A stretch of 64,000 nucleotides of DNA, from NCBI GenBank assembly GCA_021397835.1, contig JAJFZO010000049.1, positions 5,213,001-5,277,000 of the forward strand, read 5' to 3'. Shown in pieces: positions 12,829 through 29,634 of the stretch (position 1 is its first letter; every line of letters starts with the position of its first letter). This DNA comes from Moringa oleifera (taxonomy: Eukaryota > Streptophyta > Magnoliopsida > Brassicales > Moringaceae). The translations under genes and the position numbers were made by a program. A model generated the notes under the pieces. It did no database searches, had not been told where the DNA came from, and saw only the letters and a program-made list of their open reading frames with translations.

Positions 12829-14020
12829 GTAAAGTTGTTTATCTTTGAAATGTCTGTTGTCACGTCTATCTTCGATTAATCTTTGCAATAATAGTAGATT
12901 TCTGGTTTGTTCTTAGTCCAGGACTCTGAGAGTGTCTTCTTTTTTCAGGTACTTCTTGTATTTGGAGTTACATTTTCTTGTTTCTTCTTTTTGTGTCCTG
13001 ATGTTTTCTGATATAATTTCTGTTTTCTCGAGCTGAGTTTGCTCTGTTTTCTTCTTTGTTTGTTTTTTCTTTTTTATCTTTCACCAAGTTTGTAGTTTGT
13101 CTTTCTTTTCCTGCTTTCTGTTTTCGGGAACTTCCACTGAAAATGCATAAGTCCTTTAGGTTATCTGGCGAACCTCGGGTGATAGATTATTTTTCCAGAT
13201 GTATGAATTGCGATCATTTTTCCGATTTTGGCAGTAACACTTCGCGTTTTAGTTGCACTTATAATTCGTCAATCTAAGTTTGTTATAATGCTGGAGATAT
13301 CAATAATATCATTAATAGCCAAAGATGAGCATAGGTGTGTGCTTAGACACATGTGTACACTTAAAACGGAGGCTATGATTGCGGAACACCGTGGCTTTAT
13401 CTCTGTGGAGGCAAACAACGAGGGTGAAGGGGTTCTATTTATAGGTTTTGAATAGGTAGATGTGCCAATGACAGTTGTATGTTTCCCTTTATTCTGGAGT
13501 CATGTTATCTGCATGTTAGTACTAGTTGGTAAAACAAATTCCTGTTATAGATTGGTCTGCCATGCTTTGACATGAAATATTAATTTTTTGAGTGTCATTC
13601 CGGCCTAAAGCTTGGGGGATGACACTAATGGGACTAAGTTCATGACTTTAGCTATCTTTTGGTTTCTATTTTTGCGGATCAATATACAGGAACAATTATA
13701 CTCCATTGACTAAGGTCATTGTTATGTGAGGCTGTAAAGTGTTATGTTCCCATGGTTTATCCTATCTGTTACACATCCATCAGCCTCTGTTAAGCCTTAT
13801 CCGAGAAGCTCTCAAACTTGATATTTAAAATAAGATATTGCTTTTGTGCGATACCTATATCTATTGAGAAGCCTGGTGAAACTGATATTTCTATATAAAG
13901 CTCATAAAAACATCTATGTTGTCTTCAACTCATGCACTATTCTCATTGATTTTAACTACTTGCTAGAATAAAAGTCCAAAAGCCTCTTGAAAACTTTCAG
14001 AGGGAGGACAGATAACATAC

Positions 14021-19213
<5,193 letters not shown>

Positions 19214-19808
19214 CTAAAATGCTAGTACTTTTGTCTTTTAGAGTATTTGTACTTCCAGTCTGTAAATTGGAAGAAAGTAGGCTTGGTCTTTGACTTGAAG
19301 ACCTGGTATGATTGTGAATTCTTGAATTCTTATCTTAATCTCCTGGAAATGCTGAGATTTAACTTGCAAGATTGTTGATGAAAGGAAAAGGGAAATTTTC
19401 CGGCGACCATCCTGTCTTAATCTTCTGTATTTGCATATGGCAGCTACAATTTTTACAAGCTAGTTGCAGTTTTGCAAATATTGGAATTTAAGTTTTCTTG
19501 ATCATTTACTAAAACTGAACATCTAGTGACACCAATCTTATGGAAATCTTCCCCAATCACCATTAAATATCGGTCTCTAAATGGTGAAAAAGGAAACACA
19601 ACGTTAGTCCTCCCTTCTTCACCTGATAGTCGAAATCTTTTACTGTTTGAACGTACTAATGTTGGGTTGGGGTGGGCTGTCAGTGAGGCCCATGTAGGTC
19701 CAAACATATAACCTGTCATGAACTGAAAAAGCTGGCCGCCCAAGATCTCTTGGATTGGGCGTAAGTCTCACTCTAAACAAGTTGAGAGTGACGGACAGTG
19801 ACAGAAAC

Positions 19809-20345
19809 ATGGAAGAAGCAGAGATCCTGGAACTCTACGAACTCAGTTATTCGGATCTCGTGCTCTTATCTGCAAGGGGCGATGCTTTCTCGTCATCATT
19901 GTCGTGCTCATCAGAAGAGCAACGAAGGCTGGAGGCAATGAGGAGAAGCATAATGGAAACCCTAGGTCCAGCAGGCCCGGGTCTCCTTTCGGTCACCGCT
20001 GTCCCCAAGTCTTCCCTTCTACGCCGGAAGCTCCTCCCTCTAGCTCGGAAGCTCGCTCTTCTCAACCCGGAGTACCGCAAAAGCATTCTCAAGGTAATCA
20101 TTCGAGGCTACATTGACCTCTTTTTTTCTTAATTATGTTCTCACGGTTCGTGCTTCCCTGTATCTTCATTGGACGTTATTGTTTTGGTAAATGTGGCTAG
20201 TACAACGACATCAAATTTTTTTTGCAAAATGTTTGTGTCTTAAATGTATTGATTGAAGGACCAGTGATTCAAGGTAGTGAATGCTGTGAAGTCTGTTTGG
20301 CGGGTTTTTTTTTTTTTTTTTCGCTCTTATTATTATTATTTTTTT

Positions 20346-20393
<48 letters not shown>

Positions 20394-21822
20394 AGTAGAC
20401 ATGCTATGAAGTGTTGCTGGAAATATGTTAGAATGTTTTGTTCAAGGAAGATATAGTAAGTAGGAAAGGAACATAGTTGTGTACCCTGCAGCTCATTGTT
20501 GAAAACTGAGGAGATCGTTATGCAGGATCCTAGTCTCTCTCTTTCTGACATACAGCAATATATTTTGATCCCTATATATCATATTCTCTGACCCTGTTAA
20601 TGTACTAGTCTTCCCATTCTGTTGCATTATCTATTTGATTATTTCTCTAACTTTTCTTATTTGTCAAATTTATTCCTCTTCTTGTCCTTGACTACAAATA
20701 TTTAAGGAACACAAGTTGGGAAGTGATGTTCCTTTGAAGAACCCAGATAGAAATGTCTCATCTTTTGCAATGCAACTCCAATACTCACAAAGTCATGAAT
20801 CCTCCACTGCTATGCATAGCATACATGATTACTTAAATTCCGAGCCACATGACTTGGATGCAGATAGAACAAGAGAACTTCAAGACAATGAATTTAAGAG
20901 TCTTGGTAGTACTTTTAAGGGCTTAGGATTTTGTATGATGGAGTTAGGCCTGCGCCTTGCACAAATATGTGATGGGGTTATTGGTGGCCGAGAGCTGGAG
21001 CAATGCTTATTGGAATCATGTGCTGCAAAAGGGCGTCTTATACATTACCATTCAGCTCAAGATAAGCTTGTTTTGAAACAAGCTAGCAGAAGGAAGGGAT
21101 CTGTTAAAAGGATGACAAATAGCAGAGGAGACCAGGAAAATTCTGTGAAGGGCGAGAAAATACAATCAAAAGGCCACAACTTGAATCTAAATGGTAGTGG
21201 GGCTAGATCATGTGGAATTGATTCCAACTTGTGGCAGCAGTGGCACTATGACTACGGAATCTTCACTGTTCTGACAGATCCCATGTTTCTCTTACCATCT
21301 TCCTCATCATCAACAATGGTTGATAATCAATTTCCACCGTCTGGTGATCAAGAATGTGCTTCCCCAAGTGGGCATTCATATTTGCAAATATATCATCCCA
21401 GCATAAATAAGGTCCTCATGGTGAAGTTGTCTCCTGAAAGTTTTATAATTCAGGTTGGGGAATCTGCTGATATCTTATCCAAAGGAAAGCTACGCTCAAC
21501 CCTTCATTGTGTTTGCAGACCAAAGAAGATGGAAAAATTATGCAGAGAAACTTTTGTTGTGTTTTTGCAACCAGCATGGAGCAAAACTTTCTCAATCTTG
21601 GATTATCCTATGGAGCATGTGGAATCAGGTGCTCAACATTCAGGGATGTCTGATGAGGAAAGTCAACTTGCTGAGCAGGCACCGGATGAGTTAGCTAAAG
21701 AAATTCGACAAATAGTTCCACCTCTTTCCTTACGGCTGAAGGATGGGATGTCATTTGCAGAATTCTCGCGTCAAACTACGAAACAGTACTATGGTGGCGG
21801 TGGTTTGCAATCTAATAGATAA
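19809..21822 (+). CDS. 2-oxoglutarate/Fe(II) dioxygenase-like protein of unknown substrate
   Basis: Two exons, 19809-20093 and 20707-21822, join in frame to give 466 residues; the ATG at 19809 is the first in frame. The second exon holds a double-stranded beta-helix-type dioxygenase signature: WHYDYGIFTVLTDPMF (His275, Asp277 as the HxD pair), a distal His362 in RSTLHCVCRP, and Arg375 in CRETFVVFLQP, near where isopenicillin N synthase-like enzymes bind 2-oxoglutarate. The N-terminus (ELYELSYSDLVLLS) and a basic, poorly conserved stretch (about 215-265) are unlike the hormone or flavonoid dioxygenases. It follows the NEK gene as an uncharacterised relative does in Arabidopsis (about At3g63290, from memory). 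The substrate is unknown. Its single intron contains a run of 44 G. Confidence 0.8.
20348..20391. repeat. Homopolymer of 44 consecutive G
   Basis: An uninterrupted G tract follows T-rich sequence and ATT repeats (20297-20347) inside the only intron of the dioxygenase-like gene. On this sense strand it would be transcribed as poly(G), able to stack as G-quadruplexes. Runs this long are rare in plant genomes and hard to sequence, so the length may be an assembly or base-calling artefact. Confidence 0.9.
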
Positions 21823-24510
21823 TGTTCTCTGTATTTCAGTATGCATTGGGATTTGTGCTTGGTAAGGCTTCCATTTTATCATCACAGGTTTTATGATATC
21901 TCCAACGAGGACATGACCCCATGCTTTTGCTCTCACCGAGCTGCAATTGTTCTTTTGTTGCCTCTTATACTCTTCATATCTGGCCACATAAAGTAGGAAA
22001 CTTGTGATTGTTTTGAAACAGGTAGAAAGCTGAGTTGAAAGCTTCATTACTGAGAATTTGGGTTTCTTGAAGCATAGCATACCAAGAGTCATTTTTGATG
22101 TTATCATTAGTCAACTAGTTTTAAAGTTTAAGTTGGCTTGTTGTAATTGAGACTTAGATTTCTTGTTATTTCTTTTGCTTCCGTTAGCACTCTCAAATTC
22201 TTCTATCATTCTGGTATCTTGTGGATTGTATGTGCTTATTTCCGTAAGGCTGCTAGCCTGCTACCATGAAATGACTACCTTAAATAGACTTCAAAAGGAG
22301 AAGGTTAATTGTCCTGGGCATACTTTGATCTTTTTCTTTCCAAGTGCTTGGTACCTATGTTTCTATCTGCATGTCTGGTGTCTAATGTTTCTACTCTAAT
22401 TTAATTTATTATTTTCCTTCAAAAACTCTCATCTGCAGCCAAGCTGTACGTCTTTAGCCATACATCTACAATTTGTGCTGGTTGGTCTGCATGAATACCT
22501 TATAGGTCAAACATTGTTTCCTACCAGTGCCTTCTCTGTTTGATCAGTCATTGCTTCTGCCATGTCTAGGAATTGGATTTACACTGTTGAAGTAGATACT
22601 GATCTTGAAATCTTCTGATATGCAAATTTAATCTGCTGGTGCTCTTCTTTCTCCAGTTGCCATCCCGTAGGATTTCGACTGGGGTTTCAACTTTGGTGAT
22701 CTCATCCACCCAAGGTCAGTAATCCACTGGGAGTTGGCACTGACTCATTAGGGATGCAATATATGCAGAATCTGGCTGCTGGAAACAAAAAATTTTCTGT
22801 GGTATGTGAAAGGTTATTTGTTGAGAACAGCTTGCATGGGTAAGGGTTGATCTTTTTAAACTGCTTGCTGGTTGGCTTTAATCTTGCGGACCAATGAAGC
22901 TTGTATAAGTTGTTGGTTCAAGGTGAATTCGTTATCTCAAAATGTGGCAGAATTATACAGTTTGTGGGTGGTTAAATTGAGCTGATCAAAATATTTCTTG
23001 ATCTCAAAACTGTCTGAATGCTATTATGTAGGACAAGATGCTTGATGGTATGATCATCACCCTGATCTTGACATCTAAGTGAGTGAAGTCTCTAGCAACA
23101 TGAGAAAGAAGAAACTGATTTACCTTAGTGTGGAGAAGCAAACTATGGTTGTTGGTCTTGTAATGTATAGCAGATTGGCCTGAGTGGTTACTGGGGAATT
23201 AGACAAGAGAATTGAGCCAAGGGCTTTTGAAAAGTTTATATCGACTTTTGAAATTGTAAATGTAATTATATTCATGCAGACAGAAATGGTCCTTATGATT
23301 TGTACTAATTTCGAGATCCAATACACAAATGCTTTTATAGCGATGGCCTGCTTGAAGCAGGCTGCATCTGTAGTACTTTTATCAAGTCGGCACACCTTAT
23401 GCCCTGTCTTCTGTTTGATTGTCGCCAATGCGTGCACCTAGTAGCTTTGATCTGATAGGTCACTGTTGGGACTGTTTTGTCTCCTGTGTCAAAAATAAAC
23501 CAAGACATCATTAGTATGGTTTTGTCCATTTGCATAATTGTTCCTTCTCATTTTATTTCAGCGATGGCACGGAATTACCACAGAATATATATATATTTTT
23601 TTAGTCTATGAAAGCTTGAAAGAGACCTTTTGCAGTGCATGGCATTTGGGGAGGTAAAAATCACTGACCCATATATCCATTAGATCTATTAAAATACTTA
23701 TATCAGATTTTCTCTTTTGAATTAATGTAATGATGAACATGATGTTGGGCAAAGAAGAGAGATTGGGAATGTGTGAAATTTGGAAACAAGAGAACTGTAA
23801 TAATTGGACTCAAGGTTCGTCCCTGTCTGAAGGACAGCAATAATGAGACATGAGAGAAATAATTGAAATGGGAAACTTGAAATGAGAAAGAAAGCTTTGT
23901 TTAAAATGTTACAGCAAAGGGAATAAAGAGAATTCTTTAGTCAGTGGTCATCAAAACAGAAACAAAAGACTACAAAAAGAGAAAGCTGTTTCTCTCCTTT
24001 TCTGCTTTCAACTTTTCCTGAGAGAAGCTAAAGCCCAAAAAGAAAAAAAAAAAAGACTGGTAACAAAGGAAGAGAAGTGAAGAAGAAGCTGAGATCAAAA
24101 AAAGAGACGATGACGCATCCATGCACGCGCGCTTTGGCGATAGGTTTCCTGTGAGTGGGCAGCTTTGTGTCCAAAACTGAACTGTAGAAGGAGTTGTTGT
24201 TGCTAAAGTCCTATAGGTTTTGTCTGCATTCATAAGCTTGTCGGCCTTTGACATTGCCAAGACCTCTGGAACCCAAAGACATCTGAGGACACAGCCGTAG
24301 GTGGGCTTCCAAATTTCAGTCTTGGAATTTAAATTAATAAAACTGTTTATAAGCCACAAAATTCACATATTTCATCAGGAAAAATGATCTACCTGATTAC
24401 CATAGAGTTAGTTCAGTTATACCGACTTTCATTATTTTTAAGTACTATCGGTTTTACAGACATTTTACTTATGATTTAATTCAATGATGTTGATGGCTTA
24501 TCATAATTTC

Positions 24511-24562
24511 ATGCCGATTATAAATGTACAATCATTATGCTGATTATAAATGTACAATCATT
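24511..24562. repeat. 26-bp tandem duplication
   Basis: Two adjacent copies (24511-24536 and 24537-24562) of a unit starting ATGCYGATTATAAATGTACA. They differ at a single base. Confidence 0.9.
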
Positions 24563-24599
24563 GTGTAACATAAATTCAGCTATAGTTTTATTTTTATAA

Positions 24600-24990
24600 A
24601 ACATCTTTTGAAATATAGGATAACTATAAAAAAAATAATTGAATTTTATCTAGATTTTAATTTTATTATTTTTAATTTTTTCAATTCTATATTTAAAATT
24701 TTATTTTGATTCTAATTTTACACTCTATTTTAAGTTAATCATTTAAATTTAAATAAATTTTAATTTAAGATATAATTTTTAAATTTTTTAATAATAAAAA
24801 ATTAAAAAATATTTTTTTTCTAAAATTTAAACTTTTTTTGCAAAAGTAGTTTGAACATTTATCTATATTCATGTAAATCATAAACTATATTTCGTTATAT
24901 AAGATTTCTAATTTGAAATATTATCAATTTTTAAATTTTTTAAATAAAATTTCAATACATAATTTAAAAAATTAAAATTAAAATCTAAAT
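24600..24990. repeat. AT-rich fold-back element, copy 3 (diverged)
   Basis: The segment carries the same characteristic words as the other fold-back copies (an AAATTTAAATAAATTTTAATTT-like core in the left half, and on the right a CGTTATATAAGATTTCTAATTT-like segment in the opposite sense). It is more diverged than the copy at 7738-8245 and its ends are not sharp. Confidence 0.4.
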
Positions 24991-25218
24991 GAATTTTAAA
25001 AAATATTTATTTGCTTTAAACTCGTAATATTTCAACAAAATATCCATCAAATATAAGCAATGTCCTTCAATTCCAAGCGAGTATGGGCCTTAAGCACCGA
25101 AACTTTCATGCCGCTTTACAGATCAATCTTGTTACTCTCTTATTACAATAAACCCTCGAGCTTACAGAGGATAGATCTAGACGGGGGAACCCATTACGAA
25201 GTGGACCCTAAGTGTATG

Positions 25219-25333
25219 ACACGTGTCATCCGAAAAGTACGTCACCCACACGCCTCTTGACCAATGCCGAGTCTAACTTTTTTTACTGTTGACCACACTA
25301 TACTGTGATTTGTCCCCTGTCTCTGTATATAAA
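25219..25333 (+). promoter_or_regulatory. Promoter of the FORKED1-like gene
   Basis: A TATATAAA box at 25326-25333 lies about 80 bp before the start codon. Upstream are an ACACGTGTC G-box/ABRE-like core at about 25219-25227 and a TTGACC W-box-like core at about 25289. Bound factors are not known. Confidence 0.6.
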
Positions 25334-25410
25334 CCCCTAAACTCTCTCGAAACAACAAAAAGGGCGAAAGCAAGGGGAAACATTTCAAGTTCATCTTTCG
25401 CTTGGCTTTC

Positions 25411-28400
25411 ATGGAAGAACGACGTCCCAATCCTATAAACATTATTCGGCGGCCAGAGCTGTTTTCCGGAGCAGGAACCCAGCTTCCAGAGAGCCCAAGA
25501 GGGCCCATGGAGTTCTTGTCGAGGTCATGGAGTGTCTCCGCCCTGGAGGTCTCTAAAGCCCTGCATGCTCCTCCTTCTTGCATGTTGGGCTCTGCGAAAT
25601 GTACTATTGCCAGCTCCACCACTACCGCCTCCTCCACCACCACTTCAATTCCTGAAGATGTCGCCGGAGAGGCTGAGGAGCTCGCAAACGGGAGTCACGA
25701 GCACAACTGTACCAATCAGTTCTCTTTTACTTCTTCTGCTACTTCCCAGCTTGTCCTTGAACGCATAATGTCTCAGTCGGTGAGTTCCCTCTTCTAATCA
25801 CACAACCATGAACCATGCAAGCAAAGACAAGATGGTTTTGTTTACTCTTTTAGTGGCGTTTTTAGATTATCCACTTTAAGAAGCTTTACTTGCAGGAAGT
25901 GTCGCCGTTAACATCAGGAAGGCTCTCTCACAGCAGTGGACCTTTGAACGGCGGTGGTTCCTTGACAGAAACAGACAGCCCGCCGGTTTCTCCATCTGAG
26001 GAGTTCGACGACGTCGTCAAGGTACTTTCTCTCTCTAAATCTCTCCGATAATGCCCATATCCTAACCACAAAGATAGAATCCTCGGCATTATTTAAAGTA
26101 CATAATCATAGTGGACATCTCTTGCCTCTTGATGGGATCAGCAGCTCAGAAGGTTTGAACGTTGAGGACAGCGAGGAGACCGGTACCTCAGCTTTTCTCT
26201 GCTGTCACCACCCGCACTTGTCCCTCTCTGTTGCCTTACTTTAGCATACACAGAAGAGAAGACAGAAGGCTCCTTTTGTCTTCTTCCCATAAAATCTTTT
26301 TATCTTCCATAACGATTTCTTAAGATGTGTTATCAACTAAGGCTGCTATTCTTCAGGGCTCAGGCCTTCCCCAAAAGCAAACCAGAAATAATTACTTTAA
26401 AAATAAAAAGGAGAAAAAAGAAAAGTCGCTCACTATGCTACCAGACTAGCTAATATGGGCTGGGTGCGCAGTCCTAACATGCATTAACTGTACATTCATG
26501 TTCTTTTTCTGCTCTCATTTGACAGTGCGACCTTTTGTCTTTCTGGACTTTAATTTTCTCTTTCGGCCATTTCAAAAACAAAAAATTAAAAAAAAAAACT
26601 TTGAGCCTGCCTCAGCTTTCACGGCTTAAATAGGTAAATAATGGACCATATAGCTGCATGTTAATTAATAATATTATTATGTATTAAGTTCTATATATAT
26701 ATTTGCATTAACGTTATTTATGTTATATGCTTTCGGAACACAAGTAAAATAAAACAGGGTGAAGTCAAATGAAACGGGGCGGAGTGTGTGAGTGGGTACA
26801 TGAAATGACATGTGATTGAACACTGAGGACAGTCATGTCATGTCTCTTTATAGACAGGTTTTGCCCATTTTACCTTATTTTTGTTGAAGCTTAACGAGAA
26901 CTGACACTGCAGTGTCGGTTCTCTCCTAGCTCACGTTAACAATATGGCCTTGTAATTCCCTTGGTAGTCAAAACTGTAGGGGAATCCAACTTCACTAGGG
27001 CTTCCACTTAGGGTTTGCTTTCTGATGCAAGTCCTGCACCTTTTTGTCTTCTTCCTTCCTTTCTTTTAATTTTATCGTTCCCCATTTGCAGATCTACCCA
27101 TTCATGTTCATACATGTGTTCATGCACAGATTCATATATATATCTGCATAGTTGTACGGATGTTGCAAGGTTAATGACTCTTTACATGAATTTAAGGCAT
27201 ATATCAATAAGTTTCTCTTTTAATTTTTGTAAAAAAAATGTCTTATTTTGATCTGTAAGTTACATTAACTTAATCAATTCTGTTCCAGAATTTATGTACG
27301 AATGTTTATTGTCACTTATTGTTTCATGACGCTCGCAGTATTTTCGTACCCACAACACTATCCAACCACTCTTTGCCGGCGGCCGTACCGGGAAAGGCAG
27401 CAGCGGGAATGGCAGCGCCACCCCAGCAGGTGGAGCTAAGACCGTTGGGAGGTGGTTGAAGGACAGGAGAGAGAAAAAGAAGGAGGAGACTAGAGCTCAC
27501 AATGCACAGCTTCATGCTGCAGTTTCTGTTGCTGCAGTGGCAGCTGCAGTAGCGGCCATTACAGCAGCCACTGCAGCTTCCTCATCTTCTTCCTCCTTAG
27601 GGAAGAACGAGCAAATCGCAAAGACGGACATGGCAGTGGCGTCTGCAGCTACGTTAGTCGCTGCACAGTGCGTGGAGGCCGCAGAGAATATGGGGGCTGA
27701 GCGCGACCACCTTGCTTCTGTTGTGAGCTCAGCTGTGAATGTACGATCACATGATGACATCGTCACTCTTACAGCAGCAGCAGCCACAGGTAATGAACAA
27801 TCTACCACGCCAACTTTAGAGATCTTTGTAAAATGATAAACAGCAACTGTGTTTCTATCCTGATGAACCCTTTGATGCAGCTTTACGTGGGGCAGCGACC
27901 CTGAAGGCAAGAGCACTGAAAGAAGTATGGAATATTGCAGCGGCTCTACCAGTGGAGAGAGGAACAGGAGCAGGGTTCTGCTCTCAGGAGAACATAGGGG
28001 ATCAGAACAATAGCCATGGTGAAGAACTTGCCCCTGTAGAGGATTTCCTCGGCTCCTGTAACCAAGAGCTCCTTGCCAAGGGGAGTGAACTCCTTAAGCG
28101 AACTCGTAAAGGTATGCAATTTATATTACTCTTAAGTTGCTCGTTTAATGGAATAATTGGAATTAGCTATAATAATATGATCCTTAACGATGCAGGTGAC
28201 CTTCACTGGAAGATAGTCTCTGTTTATATCAACAAGACAGGCCAGGTGATCTTCTAAGTCCATATACTCATTTGTGCTTGCAAGAGTTCCCTGTCTGACT
28301 CATTTGGGAATGATCTATGATGATATACTCAATCCTATCATATATGATGCTCAAAAAGTTTTTGCTTTGATTTTGCAGGTGATGTTGAAAATGAAGAGCA

Positions 28401-28734
28401 AGCATGTGGCAGGTACCATTACCAAAAAGAAGAAAAGTAAGTAGCTTCCTCAGCTGATCTGATTTTTTTTCCTACAACAAAATTTTGTGGTGAGATATGT
28501 CTCCGCATTGCAGATGTTGTGCTGGAGGTCTTCAGAGACGTGCCTGCATGGCCAGGGAGACACCTATTTGACAGTGGAGAGCAGCGTCGATACTTTGCAC
28601 TGAAGACAGAGACACGAGGCATTGTAGAGTTTGAGTGCAGAAACCAGAGGGAATATGACATCTGGACTCAGGGCGTCTCAAGGCTTCTCGCCATCGTCGC
28701 AGAAAGAAAGCACCGAAGCAAAGCATGGCATTGA
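25411..28734 (+). CDS. FKD1: FORKED1 / VAN3-binding-type protein (DUF828 plus PH-like domain)
   Basis: FORKED-like proteins act with the ARF-GAP VAN3/SFC in secretory traffic of auxin carriers and in leaf vein closure (family knowledge). Seven exons: 25411-25779, 25896-26021, 27339-27789, 27881-28111, 28196-28245, 28379-28436, 28514-28734. All junctions keep frame, giving 501 residues, the usual length. The N-terminus has [17 protein letters not shown]; the middle has [18 protein letters not shown] and a long Ala/Ser-rich helix-prone stretch ending in [10 protein letters not shown]. The C-terminus, from about residue 393, is the PH-like domain ([41 protein letters not shown] end). The ATG at 25411 is preferred because the upstream in-frame extension has no ATG. 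Its position between the dioxygenase-like and LIFEGUARD genes matches Arabidopsis FKD1 (At3g63300, from memory). Intron 2 is 1.3 kb with nothing recognisable. Confidence 0.94.
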
Positions 28735-29634
28735 ACACCAAGAATTGATAATGATCTGTTTACTTCGTCGCTTACGTTTTCCAAAATGAGTTTTAAAAGT
28801 TTGCAGTTTAAAGAGTTTTCCTTAATGGACTCAGACTGGACAGAGAAATTCATTTTCCTCTTAATGTAGTTATGTGTTGATGTAGTGTCCTGCAGAAGGG
28901 ACAAATCAGCCGAGGGCTTAGAGCAGTGTGCCTGTCAATGAGGAAAATGGAAAATAAAGCTAATTAAAGAAAATGGATGCCAACCTGCATAATCTACCAA
29001 AACCTCTCCAATTGGAACAAGCTTTTCCATATCCCATGACATTACATCAGGCAGAAAAATAAGGGGAAGAAACCATATAGATTCAAAGGAAATTCACGGT
29101 CCTGAGACAAACAAGCTGGGCGCTACAGGCAGCAGAAACCTTGATGGGCAACCTGAGACAACCCAGCTTGGCGCTGGAGGCAGGGGAAACCTTGATAGGA
29201 AACCTCCATAAGTTTTCACAAAATGGCAGATCATACAACATAAGCAAGAGGGGTAACCAAAGGCAATATTCCAATTATGCCATGATGCAATGTGTCATTT
29301 ACTGGTTTTGAGTCCCAAAACGTGCTATCCTAATGTTTGATAAGCATTCAAGAAATGCAAAGTTAACCGGTCACTTTTGCCAGTGCGGTCAACAAAAGGC
29401 AACTCCTTTGAAGCTTGCAAACATTTAAACAGGAATTTTGAATCAACGTACCTCCCACTTATTCCACTATCTCCGTCAAGCATCAACAATATTCAACTTG
29501 TTTGTACAATTTGCTTTCTGTCTGCAAAACATAATTCGTAAAGAAAACATTTACATGTCTGAAAGAAACCTTCATCGACCCAAACATGGTAGTAGACCTA
29601 AACATGGTATTAGACAAATAAGGCAATTACATTC
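28735..29634. other. Convergent intergenic region between FORKED1-like and LIFEGUARD genes
   Basis: The two genes end tail to tail 900 bp apart, so this region should hold both 3' UTRs. It contains a 51-bp tandem duplication (29101-29202). No coding sequence was recognised. Confidence 0.6.
29101..29202. repeat. 51-bp tandem duplication
   Basis: Two adjacent units of 51 bp (29101-29151 and 29152-29202), each starting CCTGAGACAA and carrying GAAACCTTGAT near the end, differ at about a dozen positions. They lie in the shared 3' region of two convergent genes. Confidence 0.85.

Larger units (their letters stand above)
21823..25325. other. 3' flank of the dioxygenase-like gene and AT-rich intergenic DNA
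   Basis: 21.8-23.6 kb has transcript-like composition (possibly a long or alternative 3' UTR, since acceptor-like ctgcag and ctccag sites occur at 22.4-22.7 kb), but no coding exon was recognised. A minus-strand open frame at 23970-24359 has no family resemblance. 24.4-25.05 kb is AT-rich and holds a 26-bp tandem duplication and a probable fold-back repeat copy (about 24600-24990). Confidence 0.5.

Noticed and set aside
21751..22107. Minus-strand open frame (118 codons) at the end of the dioxygenase-like gene
   Set aside because: Overlaps the sense stop codon and 3' UTR; no family resemblance.
23970..24359. Minus-strand open frame (129 codons)
   Set aside because: No recognisable domain, no splice context, low-complexity Ser/Phe-rich end; kept only as a note in the intergenic entry.
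27512..27916. Minus-strand open frame (134 codons)
   Set aside because: Antisense to the Ala-rich part of the FORKED1-like exon; low-complexity GC-rich coding sequence often opens the opposite strand.
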